This document shows positions 1 to 8,423 of a stretch of 64,000 nucleotides of DNA, piece by piece. The number at the start of each line of letters is the position of its first letter. Position 1 is the first letter of the stretch. The translations under genes and the position numbers were made by a program. The stretch is from Flavobacterium reichenbachii (GTDB lineage: Bacteria; Bacteroidota; Bacteroidia; Flavobacteriales; Flavobacteriaceae), in assembly GCF_002217435.1 (NCBI RefSeq), contig NZ_MUHF01000022.1, positions 25,413 to 89,412 of the forward strand, written 5' to 3'. The notes beneath the pieces were generated by a model. The model was not told the origin of the DNA. It was given only the letters and a program-made list of their open reading frames with translations, and ran no database searches.

Positions 1-668
1 ATTCTTTCATATCCGTAAGTACGTCTTGTCTCATATAGAACTGGAGCTCTGTAACTTCTTCTGGTTGTAACGTAATTGTAGTTGTTGTTTATATTAATAT
101 TAATGTTGATGTTGCTTCTGTATCTGTAGATTGGATAAGGTCTCCAAGCAGTATAATACGTTGGATAATAGTTCCAGTTCCAGCTAGAGTAATAAGGTCT
201 GTAATTTGTTACCCAAAATGAAGTATAAATTACCGGTACAGCATTGTAAACAGGCTCGTATATATAATTGTCTCCATATAAATAGGAGTTACCCACTACC
301 TGAACATTCACTTTGTTGTAATTGTCTCTTTCGACATCAATAGTGGCAACATCCTGATAAACATCACGATCTAAAACCGCTTGTATAATTACTACGTGCG
401 TTCTGTCTTCTACACTTTCAATTACACGTAAATAATCTACCTGATCATCACCATTCAAATCAAGGTTTGATATTTGATATTTTGGTTCGTTCAAGCGTCT
501 TTCAAAATCCTGAAGATTTGCTGATTCTCCAAAAATTGAAGCCACGGCTCTTAAATCTAAATTATCACTAATATCTGAATTTTTTGCATATACTGTAGCT
601 CCTGCTTGTGCCTGGCAAGAACTAATTCCTAATGCAACTAGGGCTAATATAAGTAATCTCGCTTTCAT
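1..668 (-). CDS. Exported/lipoprotein-like protein, C-terminus cut by window edge
   Basis: I translated this frame by hand from the ATG at 666-668; it stays open to the window edge, so the C-terminus is missing. It begins MKARLLILALVALGISSCQAQ, a signal peptide ending in a lipobox-like SSC. A domain with NLDLNGDDQVDYLRVIE follows, resembling a calcium-binding DxNxDxxxD loop. The visible C-terminal part is very rich in Tyr, Trp, Arg and Asn (NINININNNYNYV). I do not recognise a named family. Proteins of this appearance are common exported hypotheticals in flavobacteria, and the function is unknown. Confidence 0.75.
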   Translation of the reverse strand, partial: MKARLLILALVALGISSCQAQAGATVYAKNSDISDNLDLRAVASIFGESANLQDFERRLNEPKYQISNLDLNGDDQVDYLRVIESVEDRTHVVIIQAVLDRDVYQDVATIDVERDNYNKVNVQVVGNSYLYGDNYIYEPVYNAVPVIYTSFWVTNYRPYYSSWNWNYYPTYYTAWRPYPIYRYRSNININININNNYNYVTTRRSYRAPVLYETRRTYGYER

Positions 669-1024
669 CGTAAATCATGTTAAGTTTTATATTGTATAAT
701 ATCCAATTACTGTGCCATAAAATTTAATCGCACTCACGGAGCTGTTAATTGTTTGATTTTTAATACGTTGTATTTTAATTAAAAGTGATTAGAATCGTAA
801 TAACAGAATTAGTATGACTTTCCAGATATGATATTCGCTTAAAATATTCCTTTTTTACAATTATATTTTTTAAAAGGATAATAGTTGTTATCATTATGTA
901 AACTCCTATTAAATCTTTATTTTGTTATTTTACTTGTTAATTTTTTTTCAAAAAACAATTATGGCGCTTGATAATTTGATATTTTATAAATAATTGTATT
1001 TTCGCATCGTCAAAATTTATTTAT
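669..1024. other. AT-rich intergenic region with candidate promoter
   Basis: There is no gene in this 356-base gap between two divergent genes. A TTG at 976-978 followed 18 bases later by TATTTTCG (997-1004) resembles the Bacteroidota -33/-7 promoter (TTG, TAnnTTTG) and would serve the gene starting at 1025. Nothing else is recognisable. Confidence 0.4.
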
Positions 1025-2086
1025 ATGAAAAAAGGAATATTGTTTTTTGGTGCACTTGTTCTATTGATGTCTTTTACAACATTAAGTTATAAAGATAAAT
1101 TAGGAGAAAACAACTGGTTCTCAACTGTTCAGGTTGATACTTTGTTTAAAGATAGAATAAGCATACGGGCTATTTCGGTTGATAAAAATAAGGTCTGGTA
1201 TGGTGGAGATAATTCTCGTTTTGGTTATTATGATTTGGATAAAAACGAAAAATTTGAAGAACATATCTACCGCGATACACTTAAATTAGAATTTAGAAGT
1301 ATTGCTCAAAATTCAAAAAGCATTTTTTTACTAAGTGTCGGCAATCCAGCATTACTTTACGAAGTCAATAAAAAGACAAATCAGTTTAAATTGGTTTATA
1401 AAGAAGTTAATTCAAAAGTTTTTTATGACAGCATGCAGTTCTGGAATGAAAAAGAAGGAATCGCAATTGGAGATCCTACAGAAGATACTTTTTCTATTAT
1501 TATAACACGAGACGGTGGAGAAAACTGGATCAAAATATTATCAGATAAACTGCCTACTAATGCAACAGGCGAAGCGGCTTTTGCAGCAAGTAATACCAAT
1601 ATAGTTGTAAAAGGAGATCAGACATGGCTGGTTTCAGGAGGAAAAAAAGCAAGAGTTTTTTATTCGCCTGATAAAGGAAAAACCTGGAAAGTTATAGATA
1701 CTCCAATAACTCAGGGAAAAGAAATGGCCGGTATCTTTACAGCTGACTTTTATGATGAAAGACTTGGTTTTATAGCTGGAGGAGATTATGAATTTCCAGA
1801 TAAAAAAACAGATAATAAAGCCTTTACAATCGATGGTGGTAAAACATGGAGATTGGTAGGGCAGGATCAAGGGTTTGGTTACGCATCATGTATACAATAT
1901 GTTCCTGGCGGTAATGGTAAAGAATTGGTTTGTGTAGGATCTTCTGGAATACACTATTCTACAGATGGCGGAATAAGCTGGGTTCAATTGTCTCCGGATT
2001 CTAAATTCTTTACTTTGCGATTCATTAATAAAAATACTGCAATCGCAGCTGGATATAATATAATGGCAAAATTGAATTTTAAATAA
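1025..2086 (+). CDS. Exported BNR/YCF48-like beta-propeller protein
   Basis: This 353-residue protein has an N-terminal signal segment (MKKGILFFGALVLLMSFTTLS). It carries repeated Asp-box motifs: DGGENW, DKGKTW, DGGKTW and DGGISW. These mark sialidase/YCF48-type beta-propeller blades. Flavobacterial homologues are often labelled oxidoreductase or photosystem assembly (YCF48) related, but the sequence supports only a secreted or periplasmic propeller fold, and neither label is demonstrated here. It is monocistronic, with a candidate promoter just upstream and a hairpin downstream at 2094-2134. Confidence 0.75.
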   Translation: MKKGILFFGALVLLMSFTTLSYKDKLGENNWFSTVQVDTLFKDRISIRAISVDKNKVWYGGDNSRFGYYDLDKNEKFEEHIYRDTLKLEFRSIAQNSKSIFLLSVGNPALLYEVNKKTNQFKLVYKEVNSKVFYDSMQFWNEKEGIAIGDPTEDTFSIIITRDGGENWIKILSDKLPTNATGEAAFAASNTNIVVKGDQTWLVSGGKKARVFYSPDKGKTWKVIDTPITQGKEMAGIFTADFYDERLGFIAGGDYEFPDKKTDNKAFTIDGGKTWRLVGQDQGFGYASCIQYVPGGNGKELVCVGSSGIHYSTDGGISWVQLSPDSKFFTLRFINKNTAIAAGYNIMAKLNFK

Positions 2087-2093
2087 AATAATA

Positions 2094-2134
2094 AGAACCC
2101 TAAATAATAAAGTAAGTATTATTATATAGGGTTC
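2094..2134. terminator. Hairpin between convergent genes
   Basis: Inverted arms (agaaccctaaataata / ttatatagggttc) lie between two convergent genes. The U-tract is weak on both strands, so it is either a bidirectional terminator or simply a stable hairpin. Confidence 0.5.
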
Positions 2135-2165
2135 CTATCGCTGTTGTACTGTAAGTATAAAACGT

Positions 2166-2621
2166 TTAATCTTTATCTTTAGCCTTATCTCGATATTGCT
2201 GCAGTAGTTTTCGATTAATATCGTCTTCTGATTTTCTAAGTTTCAATATTTTTTTTGCCGAAAGAATCTTTTTTAGATTAGACATATACTTTTCTTTTAA
2301 AAGATATAGTTCTTTATCTGTGCTTTCCATTTGAGATAAAAGTGTAACGGCCTCTTTTTCTGTAATAGAATTGATGTTGTCATCGTCAAGTTTTCTTAGA
2401 TAGGTTTTCATTTTTAAATGTCTTAATTCGAATTGTTTATCGTCATAAGCATTGTAAATAGGCCAGAATTTTTCAGCTTCTGTAGAAGTTAATTCTAGTT
2501 CGGTTGTTAAAAATGAAACTTTAAAAGCTTTAATTTTCTCTCGTTTTTCATCAGTTTTTTGACCGTAAAATGAAAAACTAAGCAGAAAGAGAATTAACGG
2601 TAGTATATTTTTAATTTTCAT
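2166..2621 (-). CDS. Spy/CpxP-like exported protein of an ECF sigma operon
   Basis: This 151-residue protein has a signal peptide (MKIKNILPLILFLLSFSFYG) followed by a highly charged all-helical body. The segment LELTSTEAEKFWPIYNAYDDKQFELR resembles the LTxxQ-type helical repeats of periplasmic Spy/CpxP sensors. It is the last gene of a three-gene minus-strand operon behind an ECF sigma factor and a membrane anti-sigma-like protein, with 14 bases between it and the preceding gene. Context suggests a periplasmic sensor or effector in envelope-stress signalling. That role is inferred. Confidence 0.6.
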   Translation of the reverse strand: MKIKNILPLILFLLSFSFYGQKTDEKREKIKAFKVSFLTTELELTSTEAEKFWPIYNAYDDKQFELRHLKMKTYLRKLDDDNINSITEKEAVTLLSQMESTDKELYLLKEKYMSNLKKILSAKKILKLRKSEDDINRKLLQQYRDKAKDKD

Positions 2622-2635
2622 TGTTTAAGTTTTAT

Positions 2636-3055
2636 TTATTCTGTGATTAAGCGTTCGATATTGGGATTAGAAGATAAAATATCTTCAAGAGTTTCGTTTT
2701 CGAGAGCAACATTATTATTAAGTTCCTGAATATCTTTTGTATCTAATGTCTGGATTAAATCGTATTGATTTAGATTGGATTGATACGATAAATAATTTTC
2801 TAAAGTAGTTTCGTCAAGTTCGTTAGAAGTAGCGTTATAATTGTTTACTATAGGAATAATTAATGCAGATACTACCATTGCAGCAGCAAGCCATGTAAAT
2901 GTTTTTTTACGTCTGTAAAAAGGAATTACTTTTACTTCCTTTTCTTCTTCATTTATCTTGTCGAAAACTTTTGCCGAAAAATTATCAAAGTAATGCTCTG
3001 GAGTTTTAAATCCAGAAACTATTTTTGGTTCGTTTTCTAATTTAAATTCTTTCAT
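2636..3055 (-). CDS. Single-pass membrane anti-sigma-like protein
   Basis: The 139-residue protein has a cytoplasmic N-terminus with GFKTPEHYFDNFSAKVFDKI, a basic stretch (YRRKKTF), one transmembrane helix at about residues 52-69, and an acidic extracytoplasmic tail. No cysteine or histidine zinc motif of the ZAS type is visible. It sits 33 bases downstream of the ECF sigma gene. Its position and topology suggest it restrains that sigma factor. Bacteroidota operons of this sort commonly have this order, so the anti-sigma role is inference from context. Confidence 0.6.
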   Translation of the reverse strand: MKEFKLENEPKIVSGFKTPEHYFDNFSAKVFDKINEEEKEVKVIPFYRRKKTFTWLAAAMVVSALIIPIVNNYNATSNELDETTLENYLSYQSNLNQYDLIQTLDTKDIQELNNNVALENETLEDILSSNPNIERLITE

Positions 3056-3088
3056 AATACTTATAAGATTGTTTTTTTTACAAAAGGT

Positions 3089-3631
3089 TTAATTTGTTGT
3101 AACATATATTTCAATTTTTTTTACAGCATGATGATAAGATGCTTTTAGTGCGCCAACTGATGTTCCTAAGATTTCGGCAATTTCTTCGTATTTTAACTCC
3201 TCAAAATATTTCATTTTAAAAACCAATTGTTGTTTTTCTGGTAATGTAACAATGGCTTTTTGAAGTTTTATCTGAATATCATCTCCATCAAAATAGACAT
3301 CGGCTTTTAGATTATCAATGGTTTTATTCTGCAGATCTTCAGATGTTATTCCGTTTAATTTAGCTTTCTGGTTTAAAAAAGTCAAAGCTTCATTTGTAGC
3401 AATTCTGTACATCCAGGAAAAAAGTTTACTTTCTCCTTTAAAGTTTTTTAAATATTGAAATACTTTTACAAAAGTGTTCTGCAAAACATCATCTGCATCA
3501 TCATGATTCAAAACAATGTTTCGAATATGAGAATACAGCGGTTTTTGATAATCAGACAAGAGTTTTTGAAACGCGGTATTCTGCGTTTTAGGATTTAATA
3601 ATTGTTGTATAAATTCCTTCTCGTCTATCAA
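3089..3631 (-). CDS. ECF RNA polymerase sigma-70 factor
   Basis: This is a 180-residue sigma factor. Region 2 is visible as NHDDADDVLQNTFVKVFQYLKNF with FSWMYRIATNEA, and region 4 as LPEKQQLVFKMKYFEELKYEEIAEILGTSVGALKASYHHAVKKI, a helix-turn-helix that reads the -35 element. The start used is TTG at 3629-3631; an in-frame stop lies a few codons upstream and there is no in-frame ATG between them, so TTG is the best start. It leads an operon with the anti-sigma-like and Spy-like genes, pointing to control of an envelope-stress response. Confidence 0.9.
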   Translation of the reverse strand: MIDEKEFIQQLLNPKTQNTAFQKLLSDYQKPLYSHIRNIVLNHDDADDVLQNTFVKVFQYLKNFKGESKLFSWMYRIATNEALTFLNQKAKLNGITSEDLQNKTIDNLKADVYFDGDDIQIKLQKAIVTLPEKQQLVFKMKYFEELKYEEIAEILGTSVGALKASYHHAVKKIEIYVTTN

Positions 3632-3702
3632 ATTTTTTGATTTATCATGCTTCTAAAGAATTAGAATGAATTCTAGAGAAAAGGTTTAATCAGTCTATAG
3701 GT

Positions 3703-4851
3703 TTAAAACTCAGACTGTTCTTCTTCTGTTTTTGGAGCTGCAGTAGCTGGTGTTGCAGGTTTTACCTGTGCGGGTTGTGTTTGGGGTTTGTACGCCGGTG
3801 TTGCTGCTGTTTCTACAACAGGTTCAATCACTTTTGATTTTATTGGAAAATAAATTTCAGTCATAAGTTTAGACGGACTTTTTACGTCTAATTTACTAAG
3901 TGCTAAAATTTCAAGATGTGACCAGCTTAATTCTGGTGTTAACTTTTCTTTGTTTATAAAAGAGGTTGTTTTTGTAATTGCTTCCGAAGTATGAGAATAA
4001 TCACCTGTAAGCGTTGTTTTTACAGCTTCAAAACCATTTAATTTACCTGCTAGAATATCACTTCCTGCGCTGGTAGAAATTTCTTTGTTTGTAGGAAGAC
4101 AAATCGAAATTTTTGCTAATCCGGTTGTAGTGTTGTAAGTATGATAAATAATGAAAGGTTTTCCGTTGGCAGATAAACCATTGGTTTCGCTGAAATGAAT
4201 AAGTTTCGGAATTACAACTCTTGCATTTTTATAAACTTTCTGAATTTCGCTGGTAAAAGTTTGTTTTATATAAGGAGTTTCAGTTTTCTTTACCACTCCA
4301 TTTACTTTTACAGCAAATGTTCTAGTTTCGTAATCTAGGTTTTTGTCAATATTTGCAAGACTTTTTTCGTAAATAGTTCCAATAACTTTATTAGAACCAC
4401 CGTTTAAAGCGCTGTATACTTTAAATAAAAAACTCATTGTTCCTTTGGCTTTCCATGTCACTTTTGTTTTTCCGGCCAGTGTATCTTTAAATGTCCATTG
4501 TACATCAGCTTCTGTGCCGTCATATTTCATTTTTTGTTCAATGCTTTCTCCTTCTTTGGTTTTAAGCGTTATTGCATTACCATTTCCTTCAGATCCTGTC
4601 CAATAAAATGAAGCGCCATTACCACTTGTTTTATTTGGATATGTCATCTTTAGAGAAGAATCTTCCAGAGCCCAAGATTCAAAATCTTCATAATTTCTAA
4701 AATCGTTCACATAATTATATACCGAAGCTCTTGGAGAATTAATCACTTTGCTTCTTTCTACAGAAAAAATCCCTTTTTGGGTAGCGACAAAAACGGTAAG
4801 AGCAACTAAACTTAATAATGCTAAGAGAAATAAATATTTAAGAATCTTCAT
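3703..4851 (-). CDS. Membrane-anchored SRPBCC (START-like) protein with GyrI-like C-terminal part
   Basis: The 382-residue protein starts with a hydrophobic anchor (KYLFLLALLSLVALTVFVATQ). A polyketide-cyclase/SRPBCC ligand-binding domain follows at about residues 30-170 (RSKVINSPRASVYNYVNDFRNYEDFESWALED). The following segment, to about residue 330, looks like a GyrI-like small-molecule-binding domain. The C-terminus is a Pro/Ala/Thr-rich tail. Such proteins bind hydrophobic ligands, but the ligand is not evident here. It lies just upstream of the sigma operon on the same strand, 71 bases away, with no proven link. Confidence 0.65.
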   Translation of the reverse strand: MKILKYLFLLALLSLVALTVFVATQKGIFSVERSKVINSPRASVYNYVNDFRNYEDFESWALEDSSLKMTYPNKTSGNGASFYWTGSEGNGNAITLKTKEGESIEQKMKYDGTEADVQWTFKDTLAGKTKVTWKAKGTMSFLFKVYSALNGGSNKVIGTIYEKSLANIDKNLDYETRTFAVKVNGVVKKTETPYIKQTFTSEIQKVYKNARVVIPKLIHFSETNGLSANGKPFIIYHTYNTTTGLAKISICLPTNKEISTSAGSDILAGKLNGFEAVKTTLTGDYSHTSEAITKTTSFINKEKLTPELSWSHLEILALSKLDVKSPSKLMTEIYFPIKSKVIEPVVETAATPAYKPQTQPAQVKPATPATAAPKTEEEQSEF

Positions 4852-5031
4852 TGGTAGGTTGTTTGGTGTCGTAAAGTTATAAATTTTATTGCGAGTCTCT
4901 GCTAATCAAAAAAATTAAAATAAACTTTTTATGACACTTTTATAAATACGGACTTCAAATTAAACGTTTATGTGTTGTTTAAATTGCCAGCTTTAAAATT
5001 TACATTCAATTTAAGTAAATTAATTTAAAAA

Positions 5032-5220
5032 TTACCTTTTGAAAAAGAACTTTATCAAAAATAAAAGAGCAATAAAAAGCAGGAAAACAAGCAATACCTT
5101 ATAGTTTCCTTTGTAAAAAATTTTATGAAGTGCCAAATCTTTACGATAAGCAAATATCATAACTATTATAAAAGAGATAAGAAAACAGACTGCAAATATT
5201 AATTGTCCTTGACTAAACAT
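5032..5220 (-). CDS. Small membrane protein, two predicted helices
   Basis: This 62-residue protein has two hydrophobic segments, at about residues 7-24 and 41-59. They are separated by a basic loop (YRKDLALHKIFYKGNYK), and the protein ends FFKR. I do not recognise a family. The clean coding pattern, ATG start and isolation between AT-rich spacers support a real gene. The function is unknown. Confidence 0.5.
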   Translation of the reverse strand: MFSQGQLIFAVCFLISFIIVMIFAYRKDLALHKIFYKGNYKVLLVFLLFIALLFLIKFFFKR

Positions 5221-5381
5221 AGTTTTAATTTTTTTTCACAAATTTAGAGAATTGTATACGAATTGCTGCTAATTTGCTATTTCATTTCAATAAATAAAAT
5301 CATGAAGTAATAATGATTTAAAATAATTAGAATAATTAAAGAATTGATGTTATATTTCCATAAAAAAACTAAATATAATTT

Positions 5382-5762
5382 ATGAAAAAACAACTCGACG
5401 CCGTAACAGAATTTCACACTGCTTTTAAAATTGGCCACAGTGCGACTCCAATTGCTGATGTAGGAGCAGAGAAAAAATTACTTCGTTATAATTTAATGAA
5501 AGAAGAAAATGATGAATATTATGAGGCAGTTCAAAATAATGATTTAGTTGAAATTGCAGATGCGCTGGGAGATATGATGTACATATTATGCGGCACCATT
5601 ATAGAACATGGTCTTCAAGATAAAATTGAAGCTGTTTTTGATGAAATTCAGCGTAGTAATATGAGTAAATTGGGAGAAGACGGGCAGCCAATATACAGAG
5701 AAGACGGAAAAGTAATGAAAGGCCCGAATTATTTTAAACCTGATTTTTCTAAACTTTTATAA
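5382..5762 (+). CDS. MazG-like nucleoside triphosphate pyrophosphohydrolase
   Basis: This 126-residue protein belongs to the all-alpha NTP pyrophosphohydrolase superfamily (MazG/HisE-like). It shows the metal-binding pattern EENDEYYEA followed by EIADALGDMMYILCGTI, the ExxE and ExxD pair that coordinates magnesium. The C-terminal FDEIQRSNMSKLGEDGQPIYREDGKVMKGPNYFKPD is typical of the phage-like and bacterial small family. The expected reaction is NTP or modified dNTP to NMP and pyrophosphate; the exact substrate cannot be read from sequence. Downstream is a large palindromic repeat. Confidence 0.85.
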   Translation: MKKQLDAVTEFHTAFKIGHSATPIADVGAEKKLLRYNLMKEENDEYYEAVQNNDLVEIADALGDMMYILCGTIIEHGLQDKIEAVFDEIQRSNMSKLGEDGQPIYREDGKVMKGPNYFKPDFSKLL

Positions 5763-5768
5763 TTTTTT

Positions 5769-5907
5769 TACCGCAAAGAACGCTAAGTTTTTTTTCTAAA
5801 GTTTTTGTGAAAAGACAAAGTTCGCAAAGCTTTGTCTCGAACCAGCTTTGCGAACTTTGTGTTTGTAAACATAATACCTAGATAAAATCTTAGCGTTCTT
5901 TGCGGTA
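5769..5907. repeat. Nested palindromic intergenic element
   Basis: Outer 19-bp perfect arms lie at 5769-5787 and 5889-5907 (taccgcaaagaacgctaag and its complement). Inside them is a second perfect 17-bp hairpin (5815-5831 / 5844-5860). Fragments of similar sequence (ctttgcg, cgctaag, ttgcgag) recur in the spacers around 36.7, 37.2 and 42.5-43.4 kb, so this belongs to a dispersed flavobacterial repeat family. Confidence 0.8.
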
Positions 5908-5934
5908 AAATTTCGCATTTAAGTAATCATATAA

Positions 5935-5966
5935 AAAACCCGACAACTCTAAAGCTGTCGGGTTTT
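5935..5966. terminator. Rho-independent terminator of ilvE
   Basis: Perfect 11-bp arms (aaaacccgaca / tgtcgggtttt) flank a 10-base loop. On the minus strand the hairpin is followed by a run of T, and it lies 22 bases beyond the ilvE stop codon. It may also stop plus-strand transcription. Confidence 0.85.
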
Positions 5967-5987
5967 GTTTTGTATATTGTCTTTTGA

Positions 5988-7058
5988 TTATTGAACTTTA
6001 ACCGTCCATCCAAAAGTATCTTCTGATAATTTATTTTGAAGACTAGTTAGTTTTTCTTTTAAAAGAGAAGCATAAGAATTCTCGATTGGAGTCATTTCGT
6101 AATATTCATTCTGATAAGAGAATCCTTTGATTACACTGATAACAGCTGCAGTTCCAGCTCCAAAAATTTCTTTTAGAGATCCGTTTTTAGCTGCTTCAAC
6201 TAATTCTGAAACAATAACAGGGCGAACATCTACTTTTAATCCTTCTTTTTTGGCCATTTCAAGTAAACTTTTTCTGGTAATACCATCTAAAATTCTTTCG
6301 CTTGTTGGAGCAGTCAATAAAGTATCGTTAATTCTGAAGAAAACGTTCATTGTTCCTGCTTCTTCTAATTTGGTATGTGTTGCATCATCAGTCCAGATAA
6401 CTTGTTGAAAACCATCTTTGTTGGCCAAGTTTGTTGGATAAAACTGCGCAGCGTAGTTTCCGGCAGCTTTTGCAGCACCGATTCCACCATTTGCAGCTCT
6501 ACTGTAATGCTCGGCAATAATTACTTTTACTTCGCCTCCATAATATGCTTTTGCAGGAGAAAGTAAGATCATAAATTTATATTCGTCAGACGGATTTGCA
6601 ATAACACCAGGTCCTGTAGCAATCATGAAAGGACGAATGTACATACTAGCGCCGTTTCCTCTTTGAATCCAGTCTTTGTCTAATTTCAATAATTCATTCA
6701 AACCATCCATAAAAATAGCTTCTGGTATTTCTGGCATCGCCATTCTTACTGCAGAGCTGTTAAAACGTTTGTAGTTTTCATCTGGTCTAAACAACCAAAC
6801 ATCATTATTGTTATCTTTATAAGCTTTCATACCTTCAAAAATAGCTTGTCCGTAATGAAAGACTTTAGAAGAAGGGTCCATTAAAATAGGAGCATAAGGC
6901 TTAATGACAGGATTTTGCCATTGTCCGTTTTTATAATCACATTCTAATAAGTGGTCTGTAAAAACAGCACCAAAGCTTAAATTTTCAAAGTCTACCTCAT
7001 TTATTTTTGTAGTAGATGCTTTTAAGATTTCAATTTTGCTTGTTTGAGTTGTAAGCAT
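5988..7058 (-). CDS. ilvE: Branched-chain amino acid aminotransferase
   Basis: The 356-residue PLP fold-type IV transaminase interconverts leucine, isoleucine and valine with their 2-oxo acids. Visible features are GQAIFEGMKAYK near the substrate pocket, FRPDENYKRFNSSAVRMAMP, the catalytic lysine in GIGAAKAAGNYAAQFYP, EAGTMNVFF and the C-terminal EIFGAGTAAVISVI. The frame is open further upstream to 7184, but I chose the ATG at 7056-7058. It gives the usual family length and MLTTQTSKIEI, while the upstream codons (MHFYQANYIF) look like non-coding AT-rich DNA. A strong terminator follows. Confidence 0.93.
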   Translation of the reverse strand: MLTTQTSKIEILKASTTKINEVDFENLSFGAVFTDHLLECDYKNGQWQNPVIKPYAPILMDPSSKVFHYGQAIFEGMKAYKDNNNDVWLFRPDENYKRFNSSAVRMAMPEIPEAIFMDGLNELLKLDKDWIQRGNGASMYIRPFMIATGPGVIANPSDEYKFMILLSPAKAYYGGEVKVIIAEHYSRAANGGIGAAKAAGNYAAQFYPTNLANKDGFQQVIWTDDATHTKLEEAGTMNVFFRINDTLLTAPTSERILDGITRKSLLEMAKKEGLKVDVRPVIVSELVEAAKNGSLKEIFGAGTAAVISVIKGFSYQNEYYEMTPIENSYASLLKEKLTSLQNKLSEDTFGWTVKVQ

Positions 7059-7364
7059 AGTAATATAAGGTTTTATGAAATTTACACCACAGTAAATGAT
7101 TCTAAAGTGATGATTTGATGTTAAATAGAATTTATTAAATGCAAAATTACGTAAAAATATATAATTTGCTTGGTAAAAGTGCATTATTTCCCACCATTAA
7201 CTGAGATTTATTTATCTTATAATAAAGTCAATTAATTACCTTGTTTTTATAAAGATTTTATGAAAAAACTATCTGTTTTTAAGGCTTTACGCATTTGTTT
7301 TGATTAAATTTGACTCATAAAAGGACTTGAAAATCAATAAAAAGCTCCTATAAAATTTGAAAAA
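7059..7364. other. Intergenic region between divergent ilvE and mnmD
   Basis: This 306-base AT-rich gap has no supportable gene. It should contain the divergent promoters of ilvE and mnmD. I could not identify an attenuator peptide or riboswitch in it. Confidence 0.4.
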
Positions 7365-8030
7365 GTGGAAAGAGAAATAATTAAAACGCTAGACGGTTCA
7401 ACTACAATTCATTTGAAAGAATGGGATGAATGTTATCATTCTAAACATGGAGCAATTCAGGAAGCAAAACATGTATTTATAAAGAATGGTCTGTCTTTGT
7501 TTGAGGATCGTCCTGTAAATATTCTTGAAATAGGATTTGGGACAGGTCTAAATGCTTTTATTACTTTTTTAGAAGCAAAGCAAAAAAATCAAATCATTAA
7601 TTATGTTGGAGTAGAGGCATACCCGGTAAATGCGGACGAAGTCTTAGCCATGAACTATGTTGCGGAACTTGACGCATTGGAATTTGAGAACATTTTCGCA
7701 AAAATGCATAAATGTGATTGGAATGTAAAAAACGAAATTTGCGGTCAATTCTCGTTAACCAAAAGAAAACAATTTTTTGACGAAATAGACGATTTAGAAA
7801 TTTTTGATTTGATTTACTTTGACGCCTTTGGATATCGAGTGCAGCCTGAGTTGTGGAGCACAGAAATATTTCAGAAAATGTACAATAGTTTGAAGCCAAA
7901 TGGAGTCCTGGTAACTTATGCAGCCCGCGGTGTTGTTAAAAGAAGCATGATCGCTGTTGGATTTACTGTCGAAAAGCTGGCAGGACCTCCAGGAAAAAGA
8001 GAAATGTTTCGCGCCTTTAAAAAGGCTTAA
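7365..8030 (+). CDS. mnmD: tRNA 5-methylaminomethyl-2-thiouridine methyltransferase, MnmD-type
   Basis: This 221-residue protein matches the stand-alone MnmD (DUF752) methyltransferase that makes the final methylation of mnm5s2U34 in tRNA. Characteristic motifs are DGSTTIHLKEWDECYHSKHGAIQEAKHVFI, the SAM-binding LEIGFGTGLNAFI, and FDLIYFDAFGYRVQPELWSTEIFQKM. The C-terminal AARGVVKRSMIAVGFTVEKLAGPPGKREMFRA is also typical. Unlike enterobacterial MnmC there is no fused FAD oxidase domain, as is usual in Bacteroidota. The start is GTG; no better ATG is in frame nearby. Confidence 0.9.
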   Translation: MEREIIKTLDGSTTIHLKEWDECYHSKHGAIQEAKHVFIKNGLSLFEDRPVNILEIGFGTGLNAFITFLEAKQKNQIINYVGVEAYPVNADEVLAMNYVAELDALEFENIFAKMHKCDWNVKNEICGQFSLTKRKQFFDEIDDLEIFDLIYFDAFGYRVQPELWSTEIFQKMYNSLKPNGVLVTYAARGVVKRSMIAVGFTVEKLAGPPGKREMFRAFKKA

Positions 8031-8142
8031 ATGAGTTGTTTAGAATCATTCTATATTGATTTATATGTTTTAAGAAAACGTATTCGTTGATAAAGTTTTT
8101 AAAAAAATAAGTTAAATATGGTCGTTATGTTAGTTATTTGTC

Positions 8143-8150
8143 TACATTTG
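8143..8150 (+). promoter_or_regulatory. Candidate -7 promoter box
   Basis: TACATTTG matches the Bacteroidota -7 consensus TAnnTTTG, 46 bases ahead of the small gene at 8197. The -33 TTG is not clear. Confidence 0.4.
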
Positions 8151-8196
8151 GTGCGAGTTTAAAAATAGAGATAACCCCCGAAAATCTAATTTTATT

Positions 8197-8394
8197 ATGT
8201 CAAAAATGATGTTTGATTACACGAAATCAATACTTGAGAGAGTAAGTTTCGATCCGATACTTTTCTGTAAAGAACTAGAAAAAGCTATCAAAACACTGTT
8301 ACCATACGAAATGGAACAACTGCAAGAATGGTTATTGAATTTTATTATCGAAAAACCAGAACTAAAACAAAGTTTACTGCTGATTAAAGTATAA
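8197..8394 (+). CDS. Small conserved-looking helical protein, function unknown
   Basis: The 65-residue all-helical protein reads MSKMMFDYTKSILERVSFDPILFCKELEKAIKTLLPYEMEQLQEWLL and onwards. It has no signal peptide, membrane segment or metal motif. Its own candidate promoter (TACATTTG) and a strong terminator immediately after the stop argue that it is a real monocistronic gene. The family is not recognised. Confidence 0.65.
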   Translation: MSKMMFDYTKSILERVSFDPILFCKELEKAIKTLLPYEMEQLQEWLLNFIIEKPELKQSLLLIKV

Positions 8395-8422
8395 AAAAAG
8401 GAGCCAAATTGGCTCCTTTTTT
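8394..8422. terminator. Bidirectional rho-independent terminator
   Basis: Arms aaaaaggagcc / ggctccttttt with a short aaatt loop and flanking A and T runs. It lies between the convergent small gene and oxyR and can serve both. Confidence 0.88.
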
Positions 8423-8423
8423 A

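Noticed and set aside
7059..7184. N-terminal extension of ilvE
   Set aside because: The extra 42 residues are unlike the family and AT-rich; the ATG at 7056-7058 gives the standard length.
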